Shown here one piece after another: positions 8,104 to 15,825 of a stretch of 18,288 nt of DNA. Each line of letters begins with the position of its first letter. Within the stretch, counting starts at the first letter, position 1. The notes below the pieces were generated by a model that saw only the letters and a program-made list of their open reading frames with translations, had not been told where the DNA came from and made no database searches. Location: positions 1 through 18,288 of the forward strand of contig CAYOMP010000042.1 in assembly GCA_964405075.1 (NCBI GenBank), read 5' to 3'. The position numbers and the translations under genes were made by a program. Source of the DNA: CAYOMP01 sp964405075. Lineage in GTDB: Bacteria; Bacillota; Clostridia; Lachnospirales; Lachnospiraceae.

Positions 8104-8797
8104 TTCGTCTTCCTCCAAATAAAATGACAAGCCTTAGTAATTGTAAAATTGCTGCCGCCGCACTTGCAACATATGTTAAAGCTGCTGCTCCTAACACTTT
8201 TTTAGTATGTCTTAATTCTTCGTCTACCAAAATTCCTGTATTACCTAAAATATCTACAGCTCTTCGTGAAGCATTAAATTCTACTGGTAAAGTTACAATC
8301 TGAAATAGTACAGCTAAAGAAAACATTACAATTCCAACTGTAATTAGCTGACTAAATGCACTAAAGAATAATCCCAGGAAAATCAATGGCCATGCTAACG
8401 TTGAACCAAAATTGGCTACCGGAACTAATGCTGCTCTCATTCTTAATGGCATATAGTCTTTTTGATCCTGTATTGCGTGACCACACTCATGAGCAGCAAC
8501 ACCAATTGCTGCTACAGAATTAGAACCATATACACTGTCAGATAATCTAAGAACCTTGTTGCGCGGATCATAATGGTCAGTTAATTTACCCGAAACGTGT
8601 TCTACTCTAACATCATATATTCCTGCTGAATGTAGAATCCTAGTAGCTGCCTCTGCCCCCGTCATTCCTGAATGGCTTCTTACTCTCGAATATTTTGAAT
8701 AAGTACTATTAACTCTGGCTGATGCCGCTAACGATAAAATTGCACCTATTATAACTAAAAAGTATGTTGGATCAAAACCATAATAATACATTGGCAT
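8093..8797 (-). CDS. Membrane zinc metallopeptidase, YugP-like (Zn_peptidase_2 family)
   Basis: This 234-residue integral membrane protein has an HExxH-type zinc site, H103-E-C-G-H107. A probable third ligand, E173 (sequence PVEFNASRRA), sits in an arrangement like that of HtpX-type proteases. Hydrophobic segments at about 11-27, 130-148, 150-170 and 202-228 suggest three or four membrane helices, with the catalytic helix lying between the first and second. The substrate is not known to me. The family recurs in this operon in clostridia between fmt and rsmB, which hints at a housekeeping membrane quality-control role, but that is inference. The ATG at 8797 is chosen over a second Met two codons on because AGGAGG (8806-8811) is spaced 8 nt from it. 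Confidence 0.88.
   Translation of the reverse strand: MPMYYYGFDPTYFLVIIGAILSLAASARVNSTYSKYSRVRSHSGMTGAEAATRILHSAGIYDVRVEHVSGKLTDHYDPRNKVLRLSDSVYGSNSVAAIGVAAHECGHAIQDQKDYMPLRMRAALVPVANFGSTLAWPLIFLGLFFSAFSQLITVGIVMFSLAVLFQIVTLPVEFNASRRAVDILGNTGILVDEELRHTKKVLGAAALTYVASAAAAILQLLRLVILFGGRRNDD
8112..8116 (-). promoter_or_regulatory. Ribosome binding site that fixes the rsmB start
   Basis: GGAGG sits inside the last codons of the zinc peptidase gene, 8 nt before ATG 8101-8103. No comparable site precedes the in-frame TTG at 8128-8130. Confidence 0.75.
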
Positions 8798-8824
8798 TTG
8801 CTATTCCTCCTTAAGTCTTAAATT

Positions 8825-9754
8825 CTATTTAAGTACTGTTCCTACATCCACAGATGCCCCTCTAAGATAAGCATCTGTAGTCATTCTTTTCTTACCTTCC
8901 ATCTGAAGTTCTTTAATAACAAGAATTCCTTTTTGTGTTTTCACCTCTAAAGAATCTTTTGTTATATTTATAATTTCACCATTTTCTCCAGTAGCGTCTT
9001 TTTCTATTACATCCGCTGCCCAGATTTTCATAGTTTTATCATTCATTGTTGTATAAGCACTTGGCCATGGATTGAGTCCTCTGACTAATCTTTCAATTGC
9101 AACTGCATCCATATTCCAATCTATTTTTCCAAATGCTTTATTAAACTGCTTTGTAAATGTTGCCTTAGAATCATCCTGCTTTTCATAAGTTGCTTCACCT
9201 GATTCAATAGCCTTCATTGTTTCTACACAAAGTCTGGCTCCTTCAATTGCAAGCTTATCAAAAAGGCTTCCGCCTGTTTCATCTTTTTCAAGTTTAATGG
9301 ATTTCTTCATTATTATATCTCCGGTGTCCAATCCAACGTCCATTAACATAGTTGTAACACCGCTTTCTTCTTCTCCATTAATAACAGCCCATTGAATTGG
9401 TGCTGCACCTCTATATTTGGGCAAGAGAGAAGCATGAACATTTACACAACCATATTTTGGTATATCTAATATTTCTTTTGGTAACAACTGTCCAAAAGCA
9501 ACTACTATTATTATATCAGGATTAAGCTTTTTTACTAATTCAACATACTCTGGTTCTCTAATTTTAATTGGCTGATACACATCCAAATCATATTTTAATG
9601 CAATCTCTTTAACTGGTGGAAAAACCACAGACTTACCTCTTCCCTTTGGTTTGTCTGGTTGAGTAAATACACCAACTACTTCATGACCTGCCTCAATTAT
9701 TGCTTCTAATGTACCCACTGAAAAATCAGGAGTTCCCATAAATATAACTTTCAT
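8825..9754 (-). CDS. fmt: Methionyl-tRNA formyltransferase
   Basis: It transfers a formyl group from 10-formyltetrahydrofolate to initiator Met-tRNA. The 309 residues match the family length. The N-terminal formyltransferase domain begins with MGTPDFS (6-12) and contains the folate-binding and catalytic triad N105, H107 and D143 within NVHASLLP (105-112) and GLDTGD (141-146). The C-terminal tRNA-binding domain (about 205-309) includes GLNPWPSAY (226-234). Its ATG overlaps the def stop as TAATG. Formylation and deformylation enzymes are thus coupled in one transcript, the usual bacterial arrangement. The gene ends with TAG, 27 nt before the zinc peptidase start. Confidence 0.97.
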   Translation of the reverse strand: MKVIFMGTPDFSVGTLEAIIEAGHEVVGVFTQPDKPKGRGKSVVFPPVKEIALKYDLDVYQPIKIREPEYVELVKKLNPDIIIVVAFGQLLPKEILDIPKYGCVNVHASLLPKYRGAAPIQWAVINGEEESGVTTMLMDVGLDTGDIIMKKSIKLEKDETGGSLFDKLAIEGARLCVETMKAIESGEATYEKQDDSKATFTKQFNKAFGKIDWNMDAVAIERLVRGLNPWPSAYTTMNDKTMKIWAADVIEKDATGENGEIINITKDSLEVKTQKGILVIKELQMEGKKRMTTDAYLRGASVDVGTVLK

Positions 9755-10227
9755 TATTCATCCACCTCTTCAGTCACATCACGAAGCTCACCTTCTACTT
9801 TATCAACGTACATTATTCCATCTAAATGATCGCACTCATGACAAATCGCTCTTGCTAAAAGTTCTGTTCCTTCTATTTCAATTTCTTCCATATTTCTATT
9901 TAATGCTCTTGCCTTGACATAGTTAGGTCTGGTTACTACACCGGCTTTCCCAGGATAACTTAAACATCCTTCATCACCTGTCTGTGAACCAGATGTTTCA
10001 ATAATAACAGGATTAATCAACACAATAGGATTATCATCTGTATCAATAACCACTATTCTTTTTAAAACTCCAACCTGAGGTGCTGCAAGCCCAACACCAG
10101 CCTGTTCATACATAGTGTCAAACATGTCGTCAATTAACTCCTGAATTCTTGGAGTCATTTCTGTAACTTCTCTACATTTCTTTCTTAATACATCATCGCC
10201 TAAAATTCTTACATTTCTAAGTGCCAT
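9754..10227 (-). CDS. def: Peptide deformylase
   Basis: This metalloenzyme removes the formyl group from the N-terminal Met of nascent proteins. All three family motifs are intact: GVGLAAPQVG (44-53), EGCLSYPG (86-93) with metal ligand C88, and HECDHLDG (130-137) with ligands H130 and H134 and catalytic E131. The 157-residue length and the short C-terminus fit the compact clostridial forms. An AAGGAG ribosome site precedes the ATG. The gap to priA upstream is 15 nt, and def overlaps fmt by one base downstream. Confidence 0.97.
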   Translation of the reverse strand: MALRNVRILGDDVLRKKCREVTEMTPRIQELIDDMFDTMYEQAGVGLAAPQVGVLKRIVVIDTDDNPIVLINPVIIETSGSQTGDEGCLSYPGKAGVVTRPNYVKARALNRNMEEIEIEGTELLARAICHECDHLDGIMYVDKVEGELRDVTEEVDE

Positions 10228-10242
10228 TTTCTAATTCTCCTT

Positions 10243-12468
10243 CTAATATGTACTCATCGGATTAAAATCAAATGAAATACTCACATTTTTATAGTTTATA
10301 TTATCTTTAATATGATTTTCCAATATATCTTTAATATTGACCAAATCTTCATATTTATTATTTTTTACATATATTACTCTTCTATATACATCATTAACCT
10401 TTGATACCGTACAATCGGTTGGTCCAATTATTAAAGTTCCTTCTGATTTATTAGTATCAATCTTCTGCTTTAACTTCATAGAAATATTATTCAAATGTTC
10501 AGCATCTAATGACTGCATTAATATCGCCATCAAATTGGACATTGGCGGATATCCCATCAAATCTCTATATGCCGTCTCCTGCTCATAAAAAGCTTTATAA
10601 TCCTGTGCAGCTGCACATTCAATACTGTAATGCTCCGGATTATAAGTCTGTATTACTACTTCACCATTTTTTTGTGCTCTTCCCGCACGTCCTGCCGCCT
10701 GAGTTAACAGCTGGAAGGTTCTCTCTGCCGCATGATAATCATTGGAATATAATGATAAATCAGCCGCAATAACTCCCACCAACGTAACATTAGGAAAATC
10801 ATGACCTTTTACTATCATTTGTGTTCCCACAAGTATGTCTGCTTCTCCATTTGCAAAAGCTGACAATATTTTCATATGTCCATCTTTTGACTTAGTGGTA
10901 TCCATATCCATTCTCAAAATTCTTGCATTTGGATATTCTTTTTTAACAAATTCCTCAATTTGCTGTGTTCCAGCTCTAAATCCACCTATATATTTTGAAT
11001 TACACTCAGGACACTGCTTTACCATCGGAGTTTGATAACCACAATAATGGCATATCAACCTACCATTATTATGGGATGATAACGAAACATCGCAATGAGG
11101 ACATTTCATTACATGTCCACAGCTTCTACAAGAAACAAAACCAGCATATCCACGCCTATTTATAAAAAGCATAATCTGCTCTTTTTTAGCTAATCTATCT
11201 TCAATTAATTCTCTAAGTTTATAACTTAGAATTGATTTATTACCACTCCTTAATTCTTCTCGCAAATCAACGGTGTGTACAGTTGGCAACACACTTTTAC
11301 TAAAACGGCTGGTCAATTCAAATAATTTGTATTCACCTGTACTAGCCTTATAATATCCTTCTATAGAAGGTGTTGCTGAGCCTAACATTACGGAAGCATT
11401 TTCCATTCTCGCTCTTTCAATTGCTGTTTCTCTTGCATGATATTTAGGAATATTTTCACTTTTATATGTTCCTTCATGCTCTTCATCAATTATTATAAAT
11501 CCAAGATTATTAAATGGTGTAAAAAGAGCAGAACGAGGACCTATCATAACATCTATAAGACCATTTTTCGCTCTTTCAAACTGATCAAAACGTTCTCCCT
11601 GCGACATCTTGGAATTAATAATTGAGACTCTGTTTCCAAACTGGGAAATAAATCTCATTACAGTCTGATAGGTTAAAGAAATTTCCGGAATCAATATTAT
11701 AGCTTGTTTTCCTTGCTCTACAACCATTTGTATCAAATTTATATACACTTCGGTCTTACCGCTTCCGGTTATTCCATGGAGTAAATACGTTTTTCTAATT
11801 CCAGTTAAATAATCCTTTGTTACCTCATTAACTATTGCCTGTTGCTCTTCATTCAGTATTACTTCTCTCTTTTTTACATCCAGATTATCCATAGGATTTC
11901 TATAAACTAATGTACTCTCCACAACTATTATACATTGACTTTCCATATTTCTAATAACTGCAGAGGTTATATTTAGTTTTGAAGTAACCACCTCATAGTC
12001 TAATTCCCTATTGTCAATTAATTCAGATAACAATCTTGCCTTCGCAGTATAATGTTTTCTAATATATTCACCTAAAATACTTCTGGCTTGTTCAGTATCT
12101 ATTAAAAGTTTGATAACTCGTTTTTCTTTTGCCTTTATTTTTTGTTTTACAGGAATAACTGTCTTTAATGCCTGAATCATTGTTGAACCGTAATTTTGCT
12201 TTATCCAACCTGCCAAAGCAATCAGTTTTCCCTCGATTTGTTCACTATTTGGATTAATACTGGCAATTTCTTTCATTTTGCCAACATCATATTCACATTT
12301 ATCTGTAACTTCCATTACATAACCCTTAATCAATCTGTTTCCTTTTCCAAAAGGTATATTAACCTCCATCCCCGGAATCACTTTATTTTCCAAAGCTTTT
12401 GGAATACTATACTGAAAGGTTTTATCTAATTTTTCATGTGAAATATCTATTATGATGTTTGCGTACAT
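10243..12468 (-). CDS. priA: Primosomal protein N' (replication restart helicase)
   Basis: PriA recognises stalled or collapsed forks and D-loops, unwinds the lagging arm and loads the primosome. The 741 residues contain the N-terminal 3'-end-binding domain (1-105), a winged-helix region, and a superfamily 2 helicase core with Walker A GITGSGKTE (232-240), DEEH box (328-331), GSATPS (363-368) and motif VI QAAGRAGR (590-597). The zinc-binding insert has eight cysteines in four pairs: C447/C450, C456/C459, C473/C476 and C486/C489. All expected motifs are intact. The start lies 3 nt after the murE stop, and the GAAGGAAAG ribosome site falls in the last murE codons, so translation is probably coupled. 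Confidence 0.97.
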   Translation of the reverse strand: MYANIIIDISHEKLDKTFQYSIPKALENKVIPGMEVNIPFGKGNRLIKGYVMEVTDKCEYDVGKMKEIASINPNSEQIEGKLIALAGWIKQNYGSTMIQALKTVIPVKQKIKAKEKRVIKLLIDTEQARSILGEYIRKHYTAKARLLSELIDNRELDYEVVTSKLNITSAVIRNMESQCIIVVESTLVYRNPMDNLDVKKREVILNEEQQAIVNEVTKDYLTGIRKTYLLHGITGSGKTEVYINLIQMVVEQGKQAIILIPEISLTYQTVMRFISQFGNRVSIINSKMSQGERFDQFERAKNGLIDVMIGPRSALFTPFNNLGFIIIDEEHEGTYKSENIPKYHARETAIERARMENASVMLGSATPSIEGYYKASTGEYKLFELTSRFSKSVLPTVHTVDLREELRSGNKSILSYKLRELIEDRLAKKEQIMLFINRRGYAGFVSCRSCGHVMKCPHCDVSLSSHNNGRLICHYCGYQTPMVKQCPECNSKYIGGFRAGTQQIEEFVKKEYPNARILRMDMDTTKSKDGHMKILSAFANGEADILVGTQMIVKGHDFPNVTLVGVIAADLSLYSNDYHAAERTFQLLTQAAGRAGRAQKNGEVVIQTYNPEHYSIECAAAQDYKAFYEQETAYRDLMGYPPMSNLMAILMQSLDAEHLNNISMKLKQKIDTNKSEGTLIIGPTDCTVSKVNDVYRRVIYVKNNKYEDLVNIKDILENHIKDNINYKNVSISFDFNPMSTY

Positions 12469-12471
12469 ACC

Positions 12472-13935
12472 TTACTTTCCTTCTGCAAGAATTTCTTTTA
12501 TTATAACTCTTTCATCCATAGGATACTTTTTGCCTTTTATTTCCTGATAATCTTCATGACCCTTTCCAGCCAAGACAATTACATCGCCTTTTTGACCATT
12601 ATTAATTACATAACGAATGGCTTCTTTTCTATCACAAATCTCAACATATTCACCATTTGTCTTTGCAATACCTGTTTTAATATCATTAATAATATCCTGT
12701 GGTTCTTCATTTCTTGGATTATCAGAAGTAATTACTGTCAAATCAGCTAATTTGCCCGAAACTTCACCCATTTCATATCTTCTTAACTTAGAACGATTGC
12801 CGCCACATCCAAATAGACACACAAGACGTTTTGGATTATATTCTTTCAAAGTAGTAAGAAGACTCTCTAAACTCATAGCATTATGAGCATAGTCTATCAT
12901 TAATGTAAAGTCATCTGAAACCTTGACCATTTCAATACGACCCTTTACTTTTGCAACCTTTAATGCTTTCTTAATATTCTCAATATCCACATTAAAATGC
13001 CTGCAAATTGCAATTGCTGTTAAAGAATTATACACACTAAATTTCCCTGGAACATCTATTTCCACATCAAAATTCATTAATCCCTCAACTGTATATGCCA
13101 CTCCCAAATATCCAGGAGCAGATACCAATCTTGTATCAACAGCTCGCAAATCAGCCTCTTTACTAAAACCAAAAGTTTCAATATCACAAGTATGTCCTTC
13201 TATTACATCCAAAGCATGCTTATCGTCTATATTAATTATACCTGTTTTGCACTGCTTGAATAATAAACCTTTGCATGCCATATATTCTTCAAAACTGGCA
13301 TGTTCATTAGGTCCAATGTGATCTGGTTCTAAATTTGTAAAAATGCCTATTTCGAATTGAAAACCTGCCACTCGCTTCATCATAAGCCCCTGTGATGATA
13401 CTTCCATTACTGCACAATCACAGCCTGCATCTATCATTTTTCTAAAATACTGCTGTACAATATATGATTCCGGAGTAGTATTGCTTGCAGGAATTACTTC
13501 ATCCCCGATAATCGCTTCTATAGTTCCAATAAGACCAACCTTATGACCTGCGCTTTCTAAAATCGACTTAACCATATAAGTTGTTGTTGTCTTTCCCTTT
13601 GTTCCGGTTACACCGATAACTTTTAATTTTTCAGCCGGGTAATCAAAATATGCCGCTGATATTATTGCCATAGCGTATCTGACATCATCAACTTTTATTA
13701 CCGTAATATTTTCCGGAACCTCTACTTCTCTTTCTACTACCAGGGCTACAGCACCTTTTTCTACTGCATCCTTGGCAAAATTATGACCATCCACTACTGT
13801 TCCTGGGACACAAAAAAATAAAGTATCATTGACTACCTTACGTGAATCATATACTACTTCTTCTATTTTTAAATCCAATGTACCTTGTACACATGTGTAT
13901 TCGACTCTTTCAAGTAAAAATTTCAATTCTTTCAT
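12472..13935 (-). CDS. murE: UDP-MurNAc-L-Ala-D-Glu:meso-diaminopimelate ligase
   Basis: MurE adds the third stem-peptide residue to the cytoplasmic peptidoglycan precursor. The 487 residues show the Mur ligase ATP loop GTKGKTT (111-117), the NTTPES region (152-157), the probable carbamylated lysine K222, DYAHN (348-352) and the DNPRNEEP motif (405-412). DNPR is the signature of diaminopimelate-adding enzymes, as against lysine-adding ones, so the wall is predicted to be meso-DAP type. The usual DHLDYH-like stretch is replaced by EPDHIGPNEH (203-212), which I take to be a subfamily variant. It is the first gene of the long operon, with AAAGGAG (13943-13949) spaced 7 nt from the ATG and a promoter about 55 nt upstream. 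Confidence 0.96.
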   Translation of the reverse strand: MKELKFLLERVEYTCVQGTLDLKIEEVVYDSRKVVNDTLFFCVPGTVVDGHNFAKDAVEKGAVALVVEREVEVPENITVIKVDDVRYAMAIISAAYFDYPAEKLKVIGVTGTKGKTTTTYMVKSILESAGHKVGLIGTIEAIIGDEVIPASNTTPESYIVQQYFRKMIDAGCDCAVMEVSSQGLMMKRVAGFQFEIGIFTNLEPDHIGPNEHASFEEYMACKGLLFKQCKTGIINIDDKHALDVIEGHTCDIETFGFSKEADLRAVDTRLVSAPGYLGVAYTVEGLMNFDVEIDVPGKFSVYNSLTAIAICRHFNVDIENIKKALKVAKVKGRIEMVKVSDDFTLMIDYAHNAMSLESLLTTLKEYNPKRLVCLFGCGGNRSKLRRYEMGEVSGKLADLTVITSDNPRNEEPQDIINDIKTGIAKTNGEYVEICDRKEAIRYVINNGQKGDVIVLAGKGHEDYQEIKGKKYPMDERVIIKEILAEGK

Positions 13936-13951
13936 AAATACACTCCTTTAG

Positions 13952-13970
13952 CTAGGCATAGTACACCTAG
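13952..13970 (-). other. Small leader hairpin before murE ribosome site
   Basis: CTAGG (13952-13956) and CCTAG (13966-13970) can pair around a 9-nt loop in the roughly 49-nt leader of the murE operon. The hairpin ends two bases before the ribosome binding site (13943-13949). It is short and may simply be chance. Confidence 0.3.
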
Positions 13971-13990
13971 AATAATTAAACATATTTATT

Positions 13991-14019
13991 AGAATATCAT
14001 AGTTTAGTAAAGTTTTCAA
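13991..14019 (-). promoter_or_regulatory. SigA-type promoter of the murE-to-thiN operon
   Basis: On the minus strand TTGAAA (14014-14019) is followed by a 17-nt spacer and TATTCT (13991-13996). The -10 is extended by TGA immediately before it (TGATATTCT). Transcription should begin near 13984 and give a leader of about 49 nt. An inverted repeat AAAGTT-TTC-AACTTT (14009-14023) overlaps the -35 box. Confidence 0.7.
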
Positions 14020-14092
14020 CTTTGACAGGGGCGTTTAAGTGGGAATGCTATTCAAATATACTTTTAATCCATCTTTCCATATTTCCTATGAA

Positions 14093-14121
14093 AACAAAGT
14101 GTGCTCCGTACTTTCTTTGTT
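14093..14121. other. Hairpin-forming sequence between murE promoter and upstream terminator
   Basis: AACAAAG (14093-14099) and CTTTGTT (14115-14121) can pair. An alternative inner fold (AAAGT with ACTTT) competes with this stem. No T run follows on the minus strand. The rest of the 279-nt gap (13936-14214) holds only the murE leader and promoter and the terminator at 14141-14180. Confidence 0.3.
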
Positions 14122-14140
14122 CTCATTTTGATTGCTCATA

Positions 14141-14180
14141 CAAAAAGACTTTCTGAACAAGTACCGCTCAAAAAGTCTTT
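14141..14180 (-). terminator. Intrinsic terminator of the FliD-like gene
   Basis: On the minus strand AAAGACTTTTTGAGC pairs with GTTCAGAAAGTCTTT around a 7-nt loop (14144-14180), a 15-bp stem with two G-U pairs, followed by TTTTTG. It starts 34 nt after the stop codon of the upstream gene and isolates it from the murE promoter. Confidence 0.85.
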
Positions 14181-14214
14181 AGATTTAACAATATTAATTT
14201 TTTACAAAACAATT

Positions 14215-14952
14215 CTAGAAATAACTTGAATAAATATTTCCACTATTATAATTATAGCTGTAAGAACCTTTTCCTGTATAGGTATTTGATTTAATAGAAT
14301 CGAAATTAGCTGTAGTTATTATCTTACTAGCCTTTGCAGATATTGTATCAGCATAGCAACTAGCGCTATTAAATAATGACTTAACTTTAGACATATCTGC
14401 ATTCTTAAATGTTTCTTCATTGATAGAAAGCTTATTATCACTACCAACATAAATCCCTACGTCCTTAAGCATCTGAGAATTAGATTTTGTTGCTCTGACC
14501 ATAGATAACGAACTTCTAAGAATAGATTTGTTATCTGATTCAACTGTACTATCCAATGTAGAATTGTAGTTGTCCACAAAACTCTTTACAGCTTTATATA
14601 TTCTGTCTTTATCATATTCGTCTGTATATACTTTATTTCCAGAAGCATCTGTACTCTCTACAGCATTCTTTCTAAAAATCGATTTATTTCCTCTGGCAGT
14701 CAATGTCTCTAATGAATTTTTCAAATCTGTTGCATCTTTCTTAATTGTAGCTGTAGTGCTGGTAGAATCATCACTTGTAGAAATTGAGCTACTATCATTC
14801 GCCACATTTTTATAATAGGCATTTAAAAGTTTCTTATAGCTACCATTTTTCAAACTATAATAGTTTCCTAAAAAATTACTGTTACTACCATTCCACGTTA
14901 AACTTGATGTATATAAAGTATTCGTATTTACCATTTGATTAATTGTTGCCAT
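14215..14952 (-). CDS. FliD C-terminal-like protein, Ser/Asn/Tyr-rich, stand-alone
   Basis: I recognise no named gene. Numbered from ATG 14952 (245 residues), the segment from about 117 to 218 follows the pattern of the FliD (flagellar cap) C-terminal domain: SFVDNYNSTL (124-133), a helical stretch, then DVGIYVGSDNKLSINEETF (164-182) and KSLFNSASCYADTI (191-204). The N-terminal part is short and has a conserved-looking NYYSLKNGSYKKLLNAYY stretch, then a Ser/Thr/Asp linker. The C-terminus is a Tyr/Ser/Asn tail ending in Phe. There is no signal peptide or membrane helix. An in-frame GTG (14961) and ATG (14958) are too close to the AAGGAG site, so 14952 is preferred. It has its own promoter and terminator. 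Export or filament-associated function is inference. Confidence 0.7.
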   Translation of the reverse strand: MATINQMVNTNTLYTSSLTWNGSNSNFLGNYYSLKNGSYKKLLNAYYKNVANDSSSISTSDDSTSTTATIKKDATDLKNSLETLTARGNKSIFRKNAVESTDASGNKVYTDEYDKDRIYKAVKSFVDNYNSTLDSTVESDNKSILRSSLSMVRATKSNSQMLKDVGIYVGSDNKLSINEETFKNADMSKVKSLFNSASCYADTISAKASKIITTANFDSIKSNTYTGKGSYSYNYNSGNIYSSYF

Positions 14953-14960
14953 CCCCATCA

Positions 14961-14966
14961 CTCCTT
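14961..14966 (-). promoter_or_regulatory. Ribosome binding site that decides the start of the FliD-like gene
   Basis: AAGGAG lies 8 nt before ATG 14950-14952. The in-frame GTG at 14959-14961 shares a base with it and the ATG at 14956-14958 is only 2 nt away, so both are poor starts. Confidence 0.75.
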
Positions 14967-15014
14967 GTGAATTTCCAGGCTTCCTTGCCTATGTTACATT
15001 CTACTTCTGATACC

Positions 15015-15043
15015 ATTTTAACAAAATCTTCATATATAAGCAA
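15015..15043 (-). promoter_or_regulatory. SigA-type promoter of the FliD-like gene
   Basis: On the minus strand TTGCTT (15038-15043), a 17-nt spacer and TAAAAT (15015-15020) with an extended TGT in front (TGTTAAAAT) form a good housekeeping promoter. No SigD-type (flagellar) TAAA/GCCGATAA pair was seen, so the gene does not look controlled by the flagellar sigma factor. A weak AGGC/GCCT mini-hairpin lies in the leader at 14977-14990. Confidence 0.6.
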
Positions 15044-15107
15044 TTATTCAAAGCTTTCCATTTGCTAAACTTTCTATAAACTCATATTATATATCGTCTA
15101 TATCCTT

Positions 15108-15689
15108 TTAAATCTTTAGACATTCTAATCTAGAATTCATATTTTCTTTAGTCGTAAAAGTTCCCAGAACATTTTTATACTCTTCAAATAATTCGCTATT
15201 CGTCAATTCATCGCTAAAACTTCTATATAACAAATTATACTCAACATTATAAAATCTTACTACGACCTCCGATTCTCGAACACCTTTTGCCAAATAGAAT
15301 TTCTTTCTTTTAATTCTAGTTTTCTTTTCTTCCTCATTCTGTGAATAATTAATATCCTCTATTTCAATTATTATTGCTTTTATTTCAGAATCAGTATACA
15401 TTTCGTATATCATTTCTAAAGCTTTACTTCCATAGCCTTTTCCACGTATTTTATCATTTACTGCAAAATAATCTAATAACATATATTTATTAGGACTTTC
15501 CACAAGCATAGCATAGGCTACTACATCCTCATAATCATCTTCATAAAAACACAAGGCTGTATATTTACCGGAATCATACATTTTTTCAAGCATAGCATAT
15601 GGTTTCAATTCGTCCTTAGGAAAATCATTTACCATATACTGCTCATATATTTTTTTCATTATATCTTTACTTACTTTTTCAACTCTCAT
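15108..15689 (-). CDS. GNAT-family N-acetyltransferase
   Basis: This 193-residue protein has the acetyl-CoA-binding loop of the GNAT fold, RGKGYG (82-87), preceded by the beta strand YMLLDYFAVND (69-79) and followed by a helix (88-98). A second strand, KAIIIEIED (104-112), and a Tyr-containing helix (FYLAKGV, 131-137) complete the core. Acceptor specificity cannot be read from the sequence, so the substrate could be a small molecule or a protein N-terminus. Residues 155-193 extend past the usual core. The ATG at 15689 has only a weak GGTG ribosome site. It runs in the same direction as its neighbours, but a 146-nt gap with a promoter separates it from the FliD-like gene, so it is probably a separate unit. 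Confidence 0.85.
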   Translation of the reverse strand: MRVEKVSKDIMKKIYEQYMVNDFPKDELKPYAMLEKMYDSGKYTALCFYEDDYEDVVAYAMLVESPNKYMLLDYFAVNDKIRGKGYGSKALEMIYEMYTDSEIKAIIIEIEDINYSQNEEEKKTRIKRKKFYLAKGVRESEVVVRFYNVEYNLLYRSFSDELTNSELFEEYKNVLGTFTTKENMNSRLECLKI

Positions 15690-15825
15690 TTATTTCACCA
15701 CTCTCTATTTCACTATATTTATATTAAATACCTTCGCCCAAAAATCATCATATAACAATTTCTGCAAACACAGCATTATCTATCCTTGTTGTGTAAATTA
15801 TTAGAAACATGCTTTGCGAGTTTCG

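Noticed and set aside
12556..13321. Several plus-strand open frames inside murE
   Set aside because: They lie opposite an intact, motif-complete murE and have no supporting signals.
14022..14054. TTGACA on the plus strand as a promoter
   Set aside because: No -10 box lies at a suitable distance (the nearest TATTCA is 21 nt away) and no plus-strand gene follows.
14977..14990. AGGC-TTCCTT-GCCT mini-hairpin as a riboswitch or attenuator
   Set aside because: Only four base pairs and no conserved riboswitch elements; it is likely chance.
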